A program made the translations under genes and the position numbers. Positions 24,768-35,000 of a stretch of DNA of 64,000 nt are shown here, piece by piece; positions within the stretch are counted from its first letter, which is position 1, and each line of letters opens with the position of its first letter. This DNA comes from Dyella sp. GSA-30. Its GTDB lineage: Bacteria; Pseudomonadota; Gammaproteobacteria; Xanthomonadales; Rhodanobacteraceae. The notes beneath the pieces are model-generated. The model was not told the DNA's origin and did not search any database. It saw only the letters and a list, made by a program, of their open reading frames with translations. The stretch covers positions 3,945,524 through 4,009,523 of the forward strand of contig NZ_AP027042.1 in NCBI RefSeq assembly GCF_027924605.1, read 5' to 3'.

Positions 24768-27700
24768 ATGAACGCGTGCATGGATACCAGCAAGGACGAT
24801 GCCGGCCCGAGCCTGCGCTTGTTCGATGTGTTGCCGTCGCGAACCGGCACAGCTACCGAATGCATGCATCGCGAATACGTGCTCGGCACGGCAGACTTTT
24901 CGGGCCGGACGAATATCTCGACACTGCTGTGTGCCGTATTGGCCGCGGCCGAATCGCAGTTGACCGGCACCGATGCCGTTCTGGCCAGCCGTTTCGTAGC
25001 CGACCAGTTGCAACAGATTGTTGCCGATATGCCCCGAACAGGCGATCGCGCCACCTGGCTTCAGGCATTCGGGCAGCAGATCAATGATGCACCGGCCATC
25101 CCGCAGCCCGCCGCATGGGGCGCCGCGGATCATGGCGATGGCGACTTCTGTGCCTCGATCGCCAGCCGCTGGTATCTGGATATATCCGGACCGGCCCGGC
25201 TATGCGTCGATTTTCGAGCGCCGTTCAACGAGATCTCGATCGAACTCTTCGCCAGGAGCGTGCTACGCCTGCTGGACGCCGCGTGCGCCTCAGACGATGC
25301 AGCCATGGGGTCGCTGGACGTCATCGATCCCATCGAACGCGAACGCATGCTGCAATGGAACGCTACCGCCAAGCCACGGCGCGATAGCGACACCGTGCAT
25401 GGCCTGTTTGCGGAGTGTGCCAAGCAATACCCGACGCGCACTGCCATCGAGGCTGGCGATGTCGTGCTGTCCTATGCCGAACTCGATGCACGTGCCGAGC
25501 GCGTTGCCGCGGGGCTGCTTGCCGCGGGCGTAACGCACGGGTCGCCGGTGGCGCTGCTGCTGGAGCGTTCGGCCGAGGCCATCGTCGCCCTGCTCGGCAT
25601 CCTGAAGGCTGGCGGCGCCTATCTGCCGCTCGATCCCAGCTACCCGGCCGAGCGCCTCGCCTTCGTGATCGGCGATGCAGGCGCCACGCTGGTCATCGCC
25701 GGCGCGGATACCCAGGCGCTTGCGGGTGTCACCGTTCCGATCATGCCGCTCGAGCAGCTCGAACGGCAGGCTGCACCATCGGCGCAACCGACCCTGGGTA
25801 GCGATGCGCTGGCCTATGTCATGTACACCTCGGGATCCACCGGCACCCCCAAGGGTGCGGAAATCCTGCATCGGGCGATCATCCGATTGGTGCGCGATGT
25901 GGACTATGTGGACTTCGGCACACAGCCGCGCCTGTTGCATGCCGCGCCACTGGGATTCGATGCTTCGACACTGGAAATCTGGGGCGCGTTGCTCAATGGC
26001 GGATGCTGCGTCGTTCACGGCGAACGCATTCCCACCGGCTGCGGCCTGGCAAAAACCATCGACCGTCACCACGCACAGATCGCCTGGCTGACCGCAGCCT
26101 TGTTCAACGCCATTGTCGACGACGACGCCAGCAAGCTGCGCGGACTTTCCCAGTTGTTGATCGGTGGCGAAGCGCTTTCGCCTGCGCATGTGCGCAAGGC
26201 CTATGCGGCGCTGCCGGACACCCGCATCATCAACGGCTACGGTCCGACCGAATGCACCACGTTCGCCACGACCTATCCCATCCCACGCGACCTGGATGCC
26301 GATACGCATTCGATCCCGATCGGCCGACCGATCGCCGATACCACGCTGCATGTGCTCAATGCCCGCGGTGAGCCGGTACCGGTCGGTGTCATCGGTGAGT
26401 TGCATATCGGCGGCGCCGGCCTTGCGCGCGGTTATCTGGCGCGCCCGGAGCTGACCGCCGAGCGCTTCATCGCGCATCCCTCCGACGCAAGCGGCGAGCG
26501 GCTTTATCGCACCGGCGACCTGGTTCGCTGGCTCTCCGAAGGCGTGATCGAATTCATCGGCCGTGCCGATGGCCAGGTGAAAATTCGCGGCTACCGGATC
26601 GAGATCGGCGAAATCGAAGCCGCCTTGCAGCGCATCGACGGCGTACGCGCTGGCGCGGTGATGGTGCGCGAAGATCAACCCGGGCAGAAGCGCCTGGTCG
26701 CCTATTACGTGCTGGACGATACGACGCTCACCGCGAAGATCCTGCGTGAGCAACTGTCGAAGGCGCTGCCCGAGTTCATGGTGCCGGCGATCTATATGGG
26801 ACTCGCGTCGTTGCCGATTACCACCAACGGCAAGCTCGATCGCCGCGCCTTGCCCGCGCCGGACAATCGCCGCCCCGAGCTGGTCGACGCCTACGTGACG
26901 CCCCAGGGTGTCGCGGAACAACGGCTGTGCGCCTTGTTTGCCGATGTGCTTGGCCTGGACCAGGTGGGGCGCAACGACCATTTCTTCGATCTTGGCGGCA
27001 ATTCGCTGCTGGCCGTCAAAACCGTCGCTCGCATCCACCAGGAGCTGTCGACGCAGCCGACCATCGTCGACTTTTTTGGCACACCGACACCGGCGGACCT
27101 GGCGGCATTGATCGAAAGCGGCACCCACCGCAGCGCTCTGGCCGGGCGACTCGCTCGTGCCCAAACGCGCGAAGCGGCCGAACCCATCGCCATCATCGCC
27201 ATGGCCGGGCGCTTCCCCGGCGCTTCGAGTGTCGAAGCGTTCTGGGACAACCTCTGTGCCGGCCGCGACTCGATCACGTTCTTTGCTGCCGATGAGATCG
27301 ATCCGGGCGTTCCCGCCGAAGAACGCGCCGATCCGTCCTATGTCGCCGCACGTGGCGTGATCGACGGCGTAGAAGATTTCGACGCGGCGTTTTTTGGCAT
27401 CTCGCCGCGCGAAGCCGAGCTTACCGATCCGCAGCAACGTATTTTTCTCGAACTGTGCTGGGAATGCCTGGAGCGTGGCGGTTATGTGCCGGATGCGCAC
27501 GACGTGCCTGTCGGCGTATTCGGCGGCATGCACAACGCGACCTATTTCCAGCGGCACATCAGCACACGTCCCGACCTGGTCGAAAAGCTCGGCGCGTTTC
27601 CGGTGATGCTGGCCAATGAAAAAGATTATCTCGCCACGCGCGTCGCGCATCGGCTCAATCTGACCGGTCCGGCGATCAGCATGAATACCGCGTGCTCGAC

Positions 27701-30700
27701 CTCGCTGGTGGCGATCAGCCAGGCCTTCGACGCCTTGCGCGCCGGCCGGTGCGATATGGCGCTGGCCGGCGGCGTAGCCATTACCTGCCCACCACGCAGC
27801 GGTTATCTGTATCAAGAGGGCTCGATGCTCTCGCCCGATGGCCATACGCGCAGTTTCGACGCGGACGCACAAGGCACGGTGTTCAGCGACGGCGCGGCGG
27901 TACTCCTGCTGAAACGATTGTCGGATGCGCAACGCGACGGCGATCCGATCTATGCGGTCATTCGCGGCGTGGCCGTCAACAACGACGGTGGAATCAAAGC
28001 GAGTTTCACCGCACCGAGCAGCGCCGGCCAGGCGGCAGTCGTCACCATGGCGCTCGACAACGCCGGTGTCGATGCGCGCTCGATCTCCTATATCGAGACG
28101 CACGGTACCGCCACGCCACTGGGCGATCCCATTGAAATCGAGGGTCTGACCCAGGCGTTCCGCCAAAGCACCGACGAGCTTGGCTTCTGCGCGCTAGGCT
28201 CGGTCAAGAGCAATGTCGGTCATCTGGTCATGGCGGCCGGCGCGGCCGGCGTGATCAAGACCGCGCTGTCGTTGCACGAGCGCACGCTGCCACCGTCGCT
28301 GCATCTGCGCGCGACCAATCCAAAGATCGATTTTGCGCATTCGCCCTTTACGGTGAATGCGAGCCTGCAACCCTGGCATGCCGAAACGGGTCCGCTTCGC
28401 GCCGGCGTCAGTTCGTTTGGCGTGGGTGGTACGAACGCCCATGTCGTGCTCGAAGAAGCACCCGCCGCCGAACCCTCCGATCCGGCCAACGGCGCACAGT
28501 TGCTGGTGCTTTCCGCACGCTACGCATCCGCGCTGGCAAACGCCGGGAAACAGCTTGCCGAGCATCTGACGGCCCATCCCGAGATCAATCTCGCCGATGT
28601 CGCCTGGACCTTGAGCAAGGGCCGCAAGGCCTTTACCCATCGCACCTGCGTGGTGGCCCAAAGCGTCGAGGACGCTGCCAACGGGCTTCGTGACGGGGCA
28701 CTGGCCACCTGGACGGCGCAACAGCCCGCGCCTGCCATCGTCTTCATGTTTCCCGGCCAGGGTTCGCAATATGCCGGCATGGGCCGCGAGCTGTACGCCG
28801 CCGAACCGGCATTCCGCGATGCGTTCGACGCATGCGCGGCGATTCTGCGCGATGAACTCGGCTTCGACCTGCGCGAAAAGATGTTCGACGACGATGCCGA
28901 CGCCTTGCGCGCGACCGCGCTGACGCAGCCGGCGACCTTTACGATCGAGTACGCGCTGGCCCGGCTATGGATGAGCGCCGGTATCCAGCCCGTTGCGATG
29001 ATCGGCCATAGCATCGGCGAATTCGTCGCGGCGGTGCTCGCCGGCGTGATGAGCCTGGCCGATGGCGCCCGGCTGGTGGCACGGCGCGGGCGCATGATGC
29101 AGGCGTTGCCGAGTGGCTCGATGCTGTCGGTGCGACTGGACGGGGCGCAGCTTGCCGCGCGACTGCCGGCATCGCTGTCGCTGGCCGCGGAAAACTCGCC
29201 CAATGCCTGCGTGGTGTCTGGCGAGACTGATGCCGTCGATGCTTTCCGTGTCGAGCTGGAGCAGGCCGGCATCGCCTGCCGGCTGCTACAGACCTCGCAC
29301 GCATTTCATTCGGCCATGATGGACCCGGTATTGAGTTCGTTCCGCCGGGAGGTCGAACAGATCGCCTTGTCACCGGCTGACATTCCCATCGTTTCGACCT
29401 TGACCGGCGAAGCCTTGAGCGATGCCGATGCGATATCGCCGGATTATTGGACCCGGCATCTGCGCGGCACCGTACGTTTCTCCACCGCGTTGCGCGCGCT
29501 GCTTGCCGATCCACAGCATGCCTTTGTCGAAGTGGGGCCGCGCGCGACGTTGAGCCTGCTCGCGCGGCAGCATCCGGAAGGCCGGGGCCGCATCGTGCTT
29601 ACCTCGCTGACCGATACGCCTGCCAACGAGCGCACCGCGTGGCTGGGCGCCCTGGGCCAGCTCTGGTGCAACGGTGCCGCGGTCGCCGTCGACGCGCTGG
29701 ACCAACGCTCACGCAAGCATCGCGTTCGTCTGCCGACGTATCCGTTCGAGCGTAAACGCCACTGGATCGAAGCCCGCCCGCTCGCCGTCGCGGCAGCCGC
29801 GGCACCCGCGGCAGTTGTATCCAACATCACCGTGCTGCCCTTGCCTGTCCACAGCGCACCGATCGAATCGCCACTTGCCCCCATGCCGGAGCCTGTATCC
29901 ATGCCCGTACAAACCGCCGCTGCGAATACCGCATCCGCACGATCCGCGCGCCTGGTCGCGCAACTGACGGCATTGTTCGAGGACGTCGCCGGCAACGAGT
30001 TCGATGACGCGGATACCGATGCGAACTTTGTCGAGCTGGGCCTGGATTCGCTGGCGCTGACCCAGGTCGCGCTGCAGCTGCAGAAAACTTTCGCGCTGAA
30101 GATCACCTTCCGCGAGCTGATGGAATCGTGTTCATCCTTTGAGCGTCTCGCCATGCACATCGACCGCCTCTTGCCGCCCGACAGCCAGCCTGCCGCAGCC
30201 ACACCAGCCGTACCGGCCCCCACAGCCACCGCGCCTACGAGCACGCAGCCGAGCATGATGCCTGCTGCAAGCGGCGGCCTGGTCCAGGATGTCATCCAGC
30301 AGCAGATGCTGATCATGCAGCAGCAACTGGCCTTGCTCGCCGCCGCTGGTGGCGCTGGTGTTCCTCCTGCGGCACCGGTTGCGGCAGCGCCTGTTGCTGC
30401 GCCCGCACCCCAGGCGGCTCCTTCGGTCACACCGACCATCGCGAAAGCGGCCACCGCCGAGCCGACCGGTTCCGACGAAGAGGCCGCGCTGGCACACACG
30501 ACGTATGACGTCAAAAAGGCCTTCGGCGCGATCGCCCGCATTCACTCGACCTCGACCGAGCTGAGCACCCGCCAGCGCGCACGGCTGGACGTCTTCATGC
30601 GCCGCTATATCGAGCGTACCCGTCGGTCGAAGGAATATACCCAGCAACACCGCGATCACCTTGCCGACCCGCGCGTCGTCAACGGCTTCCGGCCGCTGCT

Positions 30701-32048
30701 GAAAGAAATGATCTACCAGATCGTGGTCGACCGGTCGAAGGGTTCCAAGGTATGGGATCTGGACGGCAACGAGTATGTCGATGCGCTCAACGGCTTTGGC
30801 ATGAACCTGTTCGGCTGGCAGCCGGATTTTATCGTCGACGCCATTCGCCAGCAGATCGACGCCGGCTACGAAATCGGCCCGCAACACCCGCTGGCTGGCC
30901 ACGTCGCCAAGCAGATCTGCGAGCTCACCGGGTTCGATCGTGCTGCACTGTGCAACACGGGTTCGGAGGCGGTGATGGGTACCGTGCGCATCGCGCGCAC
31001 CATCACCGGTCGCGACACCCTGGTGATCTTCACCGGCTCTTATCACGGCATCTTCGACGAAGTGATCGTGCGCGGCACCAAGAAGCTGCGCTCGGTACCG
31101 GCCGCACCGGGGATCCTGCGCAATACCTCCGAGAACGTTCTGGTATTGGATTACGGCACGCCCGAATCCCTGGCGATCATCCGTGAGCGCGCCTCGTCGA
31201 TCGCCGCCGTGCTGGTCGAACCGGTGCAGAGTCGCCGGCCCGACTTCCAGCCGCGCGAATTCCTTCAGGAGCTGCGCGCCATCACCAGCGACGCAGGCGC
31301 CTTGCTGATCTTCGACGAAGTCGTCACCGGCTTCCGTTCGCACCCTCGCGGCGCGCAAGCCGTGCTCGGCATCGATGCGGACCTCGCATCGTATGGCAAG
31401 GTCGTTGGCGGCGGTTTCCCCATCGGGGTGATCGCCGGCAAGCGCAAATACATGGATGCGCTGGACGGCGGCGGCTGGCAGTTCGGCGACGCCTCGATCC
31501 CCACCGTCGGCGTGACCTACTTTGCCGGCACTTTCGTTCGTCACCCGCTGGCATTGGCGGCAGCACATGCCGTGCTCAAGCATCTCAAGGCATCCGGCAG
31601 CGCATTGCAGGAGCGGCTGAATGCACGTACCTCTCTGCATGCCGACGATCTGAATGCGTTCTGCGCCGAACTGGGCGCACCGATCAAGATCACCAACTTC
31701 GCGTCCGTATGGAAGATCAACTTCCTCGAGGAGCACCCGCTGCAGGATCTGCTGTTCGCGATGATGCGTAGCCGCGGCATCCACATCCTCGATAACTTCC
31801 CCTGTTTCTTCACTACGGCGCATAGTGAGGCGGACTTCGTTGCGATCGGCAAGGCATTCAAGGACTCGGTGCTCGAGCTGCAGGAAGCGGAATTCCTGCC
31901 GCGGCGTCGCCAGGCGGAGGTACGCACGCTGGATGCCGACAAGCCGCCGGTGACCGGTGCGCGCCTGGGCAAGGATGCGGAGGGTAATCCGGCCTGGTTC
32001 GTGCCCAATCCGGATGCGCCCGGCAAGTTCATGAGGGTCAGCGCATGA
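24768..32048 (+). CDS. Hybrid NRPS-PKS: A-PCP-KS-AT-ACP-aminotransferase
   Basis: The 2426-aa assembly-line protein begins with about 200 residues resembling the end of a condensation domain, without HHxxxDG. The A domain follows (about 225-700; YVMYTSGSTGTPKG near 350, catalytic Lys 689 in NGKLDR), then PCP (Ser746 in LGGNSLL), KS (about 805-1225; Cys976, His1112, His1152), AT (about 1327-1620; Ser1415 in GHSIGE), ACP (Ser1761 in LGLDSL), an Ala/Pro/Gln-rich linker (about 1800-1905) and a class III PLP aminotransferase (about 1965-2385; Lys2211 in SYGKVVGGGFPIG). No KR or DH is present. Read by eye against GrsA, the A-domain code is about DALWLGGTFK, close to the Val code I remember. Expected chemistry: one amino acid, one malonate unit, then conversion of the beta-ketone to an amine. 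The stop overlaps the next gene (ATGA). Confidence 0.92.
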   Translation: MNACMDTSKDDAGPSLRLFDVLPSRTGTATECMHREYVLGTADFSGRTNISTLLCAVLAAAESQLTGTDAVLASRFVADQLQQIVADMPRTGDRATWLQAFGQQINDAPAIPQPAAWGAADHGDGDFCASIASRWYLDISGPARLCVDFRAPFNEISIELFARSVLRLLDAACASDDAAMGSLDVIDPIERERMLQWNATAKPRRDSDTVHGLFAECAKQYPTRTAIEAGDVVLSYAELDARAERVAAGLLAAGVTHGSPVALLLERSAEAIVALLGILKAGGAYLPLDPSYPAERLAFVIGDAGATLVIAGADTQALAGVTVPIMPLEQLERQAAPSAQPTLGSDALAYVMYTSGSTGTPKGAEILHRAIIRLVRDVDYVDFGTQPRLLHAAPLGFDASTLEIWGALLNGGCCVVHGERIPTGCGLAKTIDRHHAQIAWLTAALFNAIVDDDASKLRGLSQLLIGGEALSPAHVRKAYAALPDTRIINGYGPTECTTFATTYPIPRDLDADTHSIPIGRPIADTTLHVLNARGEPVPVGVIGELHIGGAGLARGYLARPELTAERFIAHPSDASGERLYRTGDLVRWLSEGVIEFIGRADGQVKIRGYRIEIGEIEAALQRIDGVRAGAVMVREDQPGQKRLVAYYVLDDTTLTAKILREQLSKALPEFMVPAIYMGLASLPITTNGKLDRRALPAPDNRRPELVDAYVTPQGVAEQRLCALFADVLGLDQVGRNDHFFDLGGNSLLAVKTVARIHQELSTQPTIVDFFGTPTPADLAALIESGTHRSALAGRLARAQTREAAEPIAIIAMAGRFPGASSVEAFWDNLCAGRDSITFFAADEIDPGVPAEERADPSYVAARGVIDGVEDFDAAFFGISPREAELTDPQQRIFLELCWECLERGGYVPDAHDVPVGVFGGMHNATYFQRHISTRPDLVEKLGAFPVMLANEKDYLATRVAHRLNLTGPAISMNTACSTSLVAISQAFDALRAGRCDMALAGGVAITCPPRSGYLYQEGSMLSPDGHTRSFDADAQGTVFSDGAAVLLLKRLSDAQRDGDPIYAVIRGVAVNNDGGIKASFTAPSSAGQAAVVTMALDNAGVDARSISYIETHGTATPLGDPIEIEGLTQAFRQSTDELGFCALGSVKSNVGHLVMAAGAAGVIKTALSLHERTLPPSLHLRATNPKIDFAHSPFTVNASLQPWHAETGPLRAGVSSFGVGGTNAHVVLEEAPAAEPSDPANGAQLLVLSARYASALANAGKQLAEHLTAHPEINLADVAWTLSKGRKAFTHRTCVVAQSVEDAANGLRDGALATWTAQQPAPAIVFMFPGQGSQYAGMGRELYAAEPAFRDAFDACAAILRDELGFDLREKMFDDDADALRATALTQPATFTIEYALARLWMSAGIQPVAMIGHSIGEFVAAVLAGVMSLADGARLVARRGRMMQALPSGSMLSVRLDGAQLAARLPASLSLAAENSPNACVVSGETDAVDAFRVELEQAGIACRLLQTSHAFHSAMMDPVLSSFRREVEQIALSPADIPIVSTLTGEALSDADAISPDYWTRHLRGTVRFSTALRALLADPQHAFVEVGPRATLSLLARQHPEGRGRIVLTSLTDTPANERTAWLGALGQLWCNGAAVAVDALDQRSRKHRVRLPTYPFERKRHWIEARPLAVAAAAAPAAVVSNITVLPLPVHSAPIESPLAPMPEPVSMPVQTAAANTASARSARLVAQLTALFEDVAGNEFDDADTDANFVELGLDSLALTQVALQLQKTFALKITFRELMESCSSFERLAMHIDRLLPPDSQPAAATPAVPAPTATAPTSTQPSMMPAASGGLVQDVIQQQMLIMQQQLALLAAAGGAGVPPAAPVAAAPVAAPAPQAAPSVTPTIAKAATAEPTGSDEEAALAHTTYDVKKAFGAIARIHSTSTELSTRQRARLDVFMRRYIERTRRSKEYTQQHRDHLADPRVVNGFRPLLKEMIYQIVVDRSKGSKVWDLDGNEYVDALNGFGMNLFGWQPDFIVDAIRQQIDAGYEIGPQHPLAGHVAKQICELTGFDRAALCNTGSEAVMGTVRIARTITGRDTLVIFTGSYHGIFDEVIVRGTKKLRSVPAAPGILRNTSENVLVLDYGTPESLAIIRERASSIAAVLVEPVQSRRPDFQPREFLQELRAITSDAGALLIFDEVVTGFRSHPRGAQAVLGIDADLASYGKVVGGGFPIGVIAGKRKYMDALDGGGWQFGDASIPTVGVTYFAGTFVRHPLALAAAHAVLKHLKASGSALQERLNARTSLHADDLNAFCAELGAPIKITNFASVWKINFLEEHPLQDLLFAMMRSRGIHILDNFPCFFTTAHSEADFVAIGKAFKDSVLELQEAEFLPRRRQAEVRTLDADKPPVTGARLGKDAEGNPAWFVPNPDAPGKFMRVSA

Positions 32049-35000
32049 ATTCGGATCAGGTCATGGGAATCTCCACGGCTGTCGATTACGACCCGTTCGC
32101 CGATGCGCCTCTGGCCCGCGTGGTCGCTACCACCGAGCCGCAGCGCGAAATCTGGCTGGCCGCAAAACTGGAGCCTGAAGCATCGCTCGCCTATAACGAA
32201 TCGGTGTCGCTGCATTTGTCCGGTGCGCTCGATGTCGCCGCCTTGCAGACCAGTCTGCAAGCGCTGGTCGATCGTCATGAAATACTGCGGGCGACGCTGA
32301 GCAAGGATGGCGAAGAGCTGCATATCGCCACCCAGCTCGAACTGCCCTGCCCGCTGCGCGACTTGTCCGCACTCGGCGAGGCGGCACGCGAAGCCGACAT
32401 CGACGCAGCGCTCAACGAGGTCGTAACCGAGCCGTTCGATCTCGAGCATGGTCCGCTGGTACGCGCTCAACTGCTTCGCCTGGCGCCGGATCGGCATCTG
32501 CTGATCTTCACCGCGCACCACATCGTCTGCGATGGCTGGTCGTTCGGCGTCATCGTGCAGGACCTGGCCGCGCTGTACACCGAACAGTTGGGCCAGGGTC
32601 CCGGTCCGGCGGCGGCGGATTCCTATGTCGATTTCGCCCAGGAGCAGGTCTTGCTCGCCCAGACCGATGCGGGGCGCGAAGCGGAACACTACTGGCTGTC
32701 CCGTTTCGCCACTATTCCATCGGCGCTCGACTTGCCGACCGATCATCCGCGCCAGCGCCGCCGCACGTTCGCGTCGCAGCGTGAAGATCGCACGCTCGAC
32801 GCTACCCTGGTCGCCGACATCAAGAAATTGGGCGCACGGCGCGGGGCGAGTTTCTACGCCACGTTGCTTGCCGCCTTCGGCGTGCTGCTGCAGCGACTGA
32901 GCGGTCAGGACGATGTCGTCATCGGCATCCCTTCCGCGGGACAGGCGGCCGGCGGTCATGATGCCCTGGTTGGCCATTGCGTCAACGTGCTGCCGTTGCA
33001 TGCATCCATCGATACGCAGGCCAGCTTCGCCGCTGTATTGAACAGCGTTCGTGGCGATCTGCTCGACGCGTTCGAACACCAGCAATACACGCTCGGCAGT
33101 CTGCTGGCACGCCTGGCACTGCCGCGCGATCCCAGCCGCCTGCCCCTGGTCAGCGTGCTGTTCAATCTCGACCAGGCGCTGGATGAGCAAAGCGTGACGT
33201 TCCCCGGCCTGCAATTCCAGTTTGCGGCCAATGCACGCGTCTTCGAAAACTTCGAGCTGTTCGTCAATGCAGTGCAGGTCGACGGCGGCCTGCGTCTGGA
33301 ATGCCAATACAACAGCGATCTGTTTCGCGGCGAAACGGTACAAGGCTGGCTCGATGCATACGAAACGCTGCTGCGCAGTGCGATTGCCGACCCCGATAAA
33401 GCCACGCAGGCGCTGGAGCTCTTGTCCGACACCGCACGGCAAGGACTGGAGGCGTTGCAGCCGCCGGTCACGCCCTATCCGGAGCAGCAGCTCGCCCACG
33501 AATATTTCGAACATCAGGTTGACAGGTCGCCGGCGCGCGCGGCTGTACGACATGGCGCCGTACAGCTGAGCTACGTCGATCTCGAGGCACGCGCGAATCG
33601 GCTCGCGCGCTGCCTGCGCGCGCGCGGCGTGGGTCATGGCGACCTGGTAGGCCTGTCACTCGCACGCGGCACGGATATGGTCGCCGCGGTCCTGGCCGTG
33701 CTCAAGGCCGGTGCAGGCTATGTGCCACTGGATCCGTGCTTCCCCTCCGACCGTCTTGCCTTCATGGCCGAGGATGCATCATTGGCCGCACTGATCGTCG
33801 ACGACGCGGTGCCGGCAGCGTTTGCGTTCGATCCGTCGCACGTGCTTTCGCTCACCCGCGATGCCGATGACATCCAGGCCGCGGACGCAAGCCGGCTGTC
33901 GCGTAGCGAGACGGCAGCGACGCCCGATTCGCCCGCCTATGTGATCTTCACTTCGGGCTCGACCGGTCGCCCCAAGGGTGTGCGGGTTCCGCATCGCACG
34001 ACGTCGAACTTCCTCACCAGCATGCAGCGGGTGCCCGGCATTGGCGCGGATGACCGCTTGCTCGCCGTGACCACGCTGTCCTTCGACATCGCCTTCATGG
34101 AGCTGATGCTGCCCTTGAGCGTCGGCGCCGAAGTGGTCATCGCCGATCGCGACGACGTTCGCGATGGCGCGGCGCTGCGCAAACTCGTGGAAAGCAGCCA
34201 GGCGACGATGATGCAGGCAACCCCTGCCGGCTGGCGCATCCTGGTCGAGTCCGGCTGGAACGGCCACGCAACGTTCCGTGCCGTCTCCGGCGGCGAACCG
34301 TTGCCGGTGGATCTGGCCGAAGCCCTGCTGCAACGCTGCGGCGAAGTCTGGAATGGCTACGGGCCGACCGAGACGACGGTGTATTCGACGTATTGGCGCG
34401 TAGCCGACCCGCGCGCCGGCATCTGCATCGGCACGCCGATCGCCAACACGCGCGTATACATTCTCAATGAGCAGCAGATGCCCTGCCCTCTGGGCGTACC
34501 CGGCGAAATCTATATCGGCGGCGCTGGTGTCACGCTGGGTTATCTCAATCGTCCCGAGCTGAACGCGGAACGCTTCCTGCCCGATGCATTCGCTACGGCA
34601 GGCGATGCGCGCATGTATCGCACCGGCGACCGCGGCCGCTGGCTCTATAACGGCATGCTGGAGCATCTGGGCCGTCTGGATTTTCAGGTCAAGGTGCGCG
34701 GCTATCGTATCGAGCTGGGCGAAATCGAATCCGTGCTTGCCGATGCGCCGACCGTGGCACGCGCCGTCGTGATGGCGCGCGAGGATCGTCCCGGCGACGT
34801 ACGGCTGGTGGCCTATGTCGTACCGCGCGAAGGCGCTCGCTACGACGAGCAGGGCCTGCGCGCGCTGTTGCAGCAACGACTGCCCGACTACATGCTGCCG
34901 CAGCACCTGATCGAATTGGCGGCGATTCCGCTGCTGCCCAACGGGAAAATCGATCGCAAGGCCTTGCCCGCACCGTCGATCCAGTCCGTCGCCAGCTACG

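Noticed and set aside
25290-28166. Minus-strand open frame of 958 codons opposite the NRPS-PKS gene
   Set aside because: Long antisense frames are common in GC-rich genes. The sequence is rich in Gly, Arg and His without any domain, and the plus strand holds the A and KS motifs.
31541-33637. Minus-strand frame of 698 codons across the junction of the two synthetase genes
   Set aside because: It lies opposite two well-defined coding domains and shows no family features.
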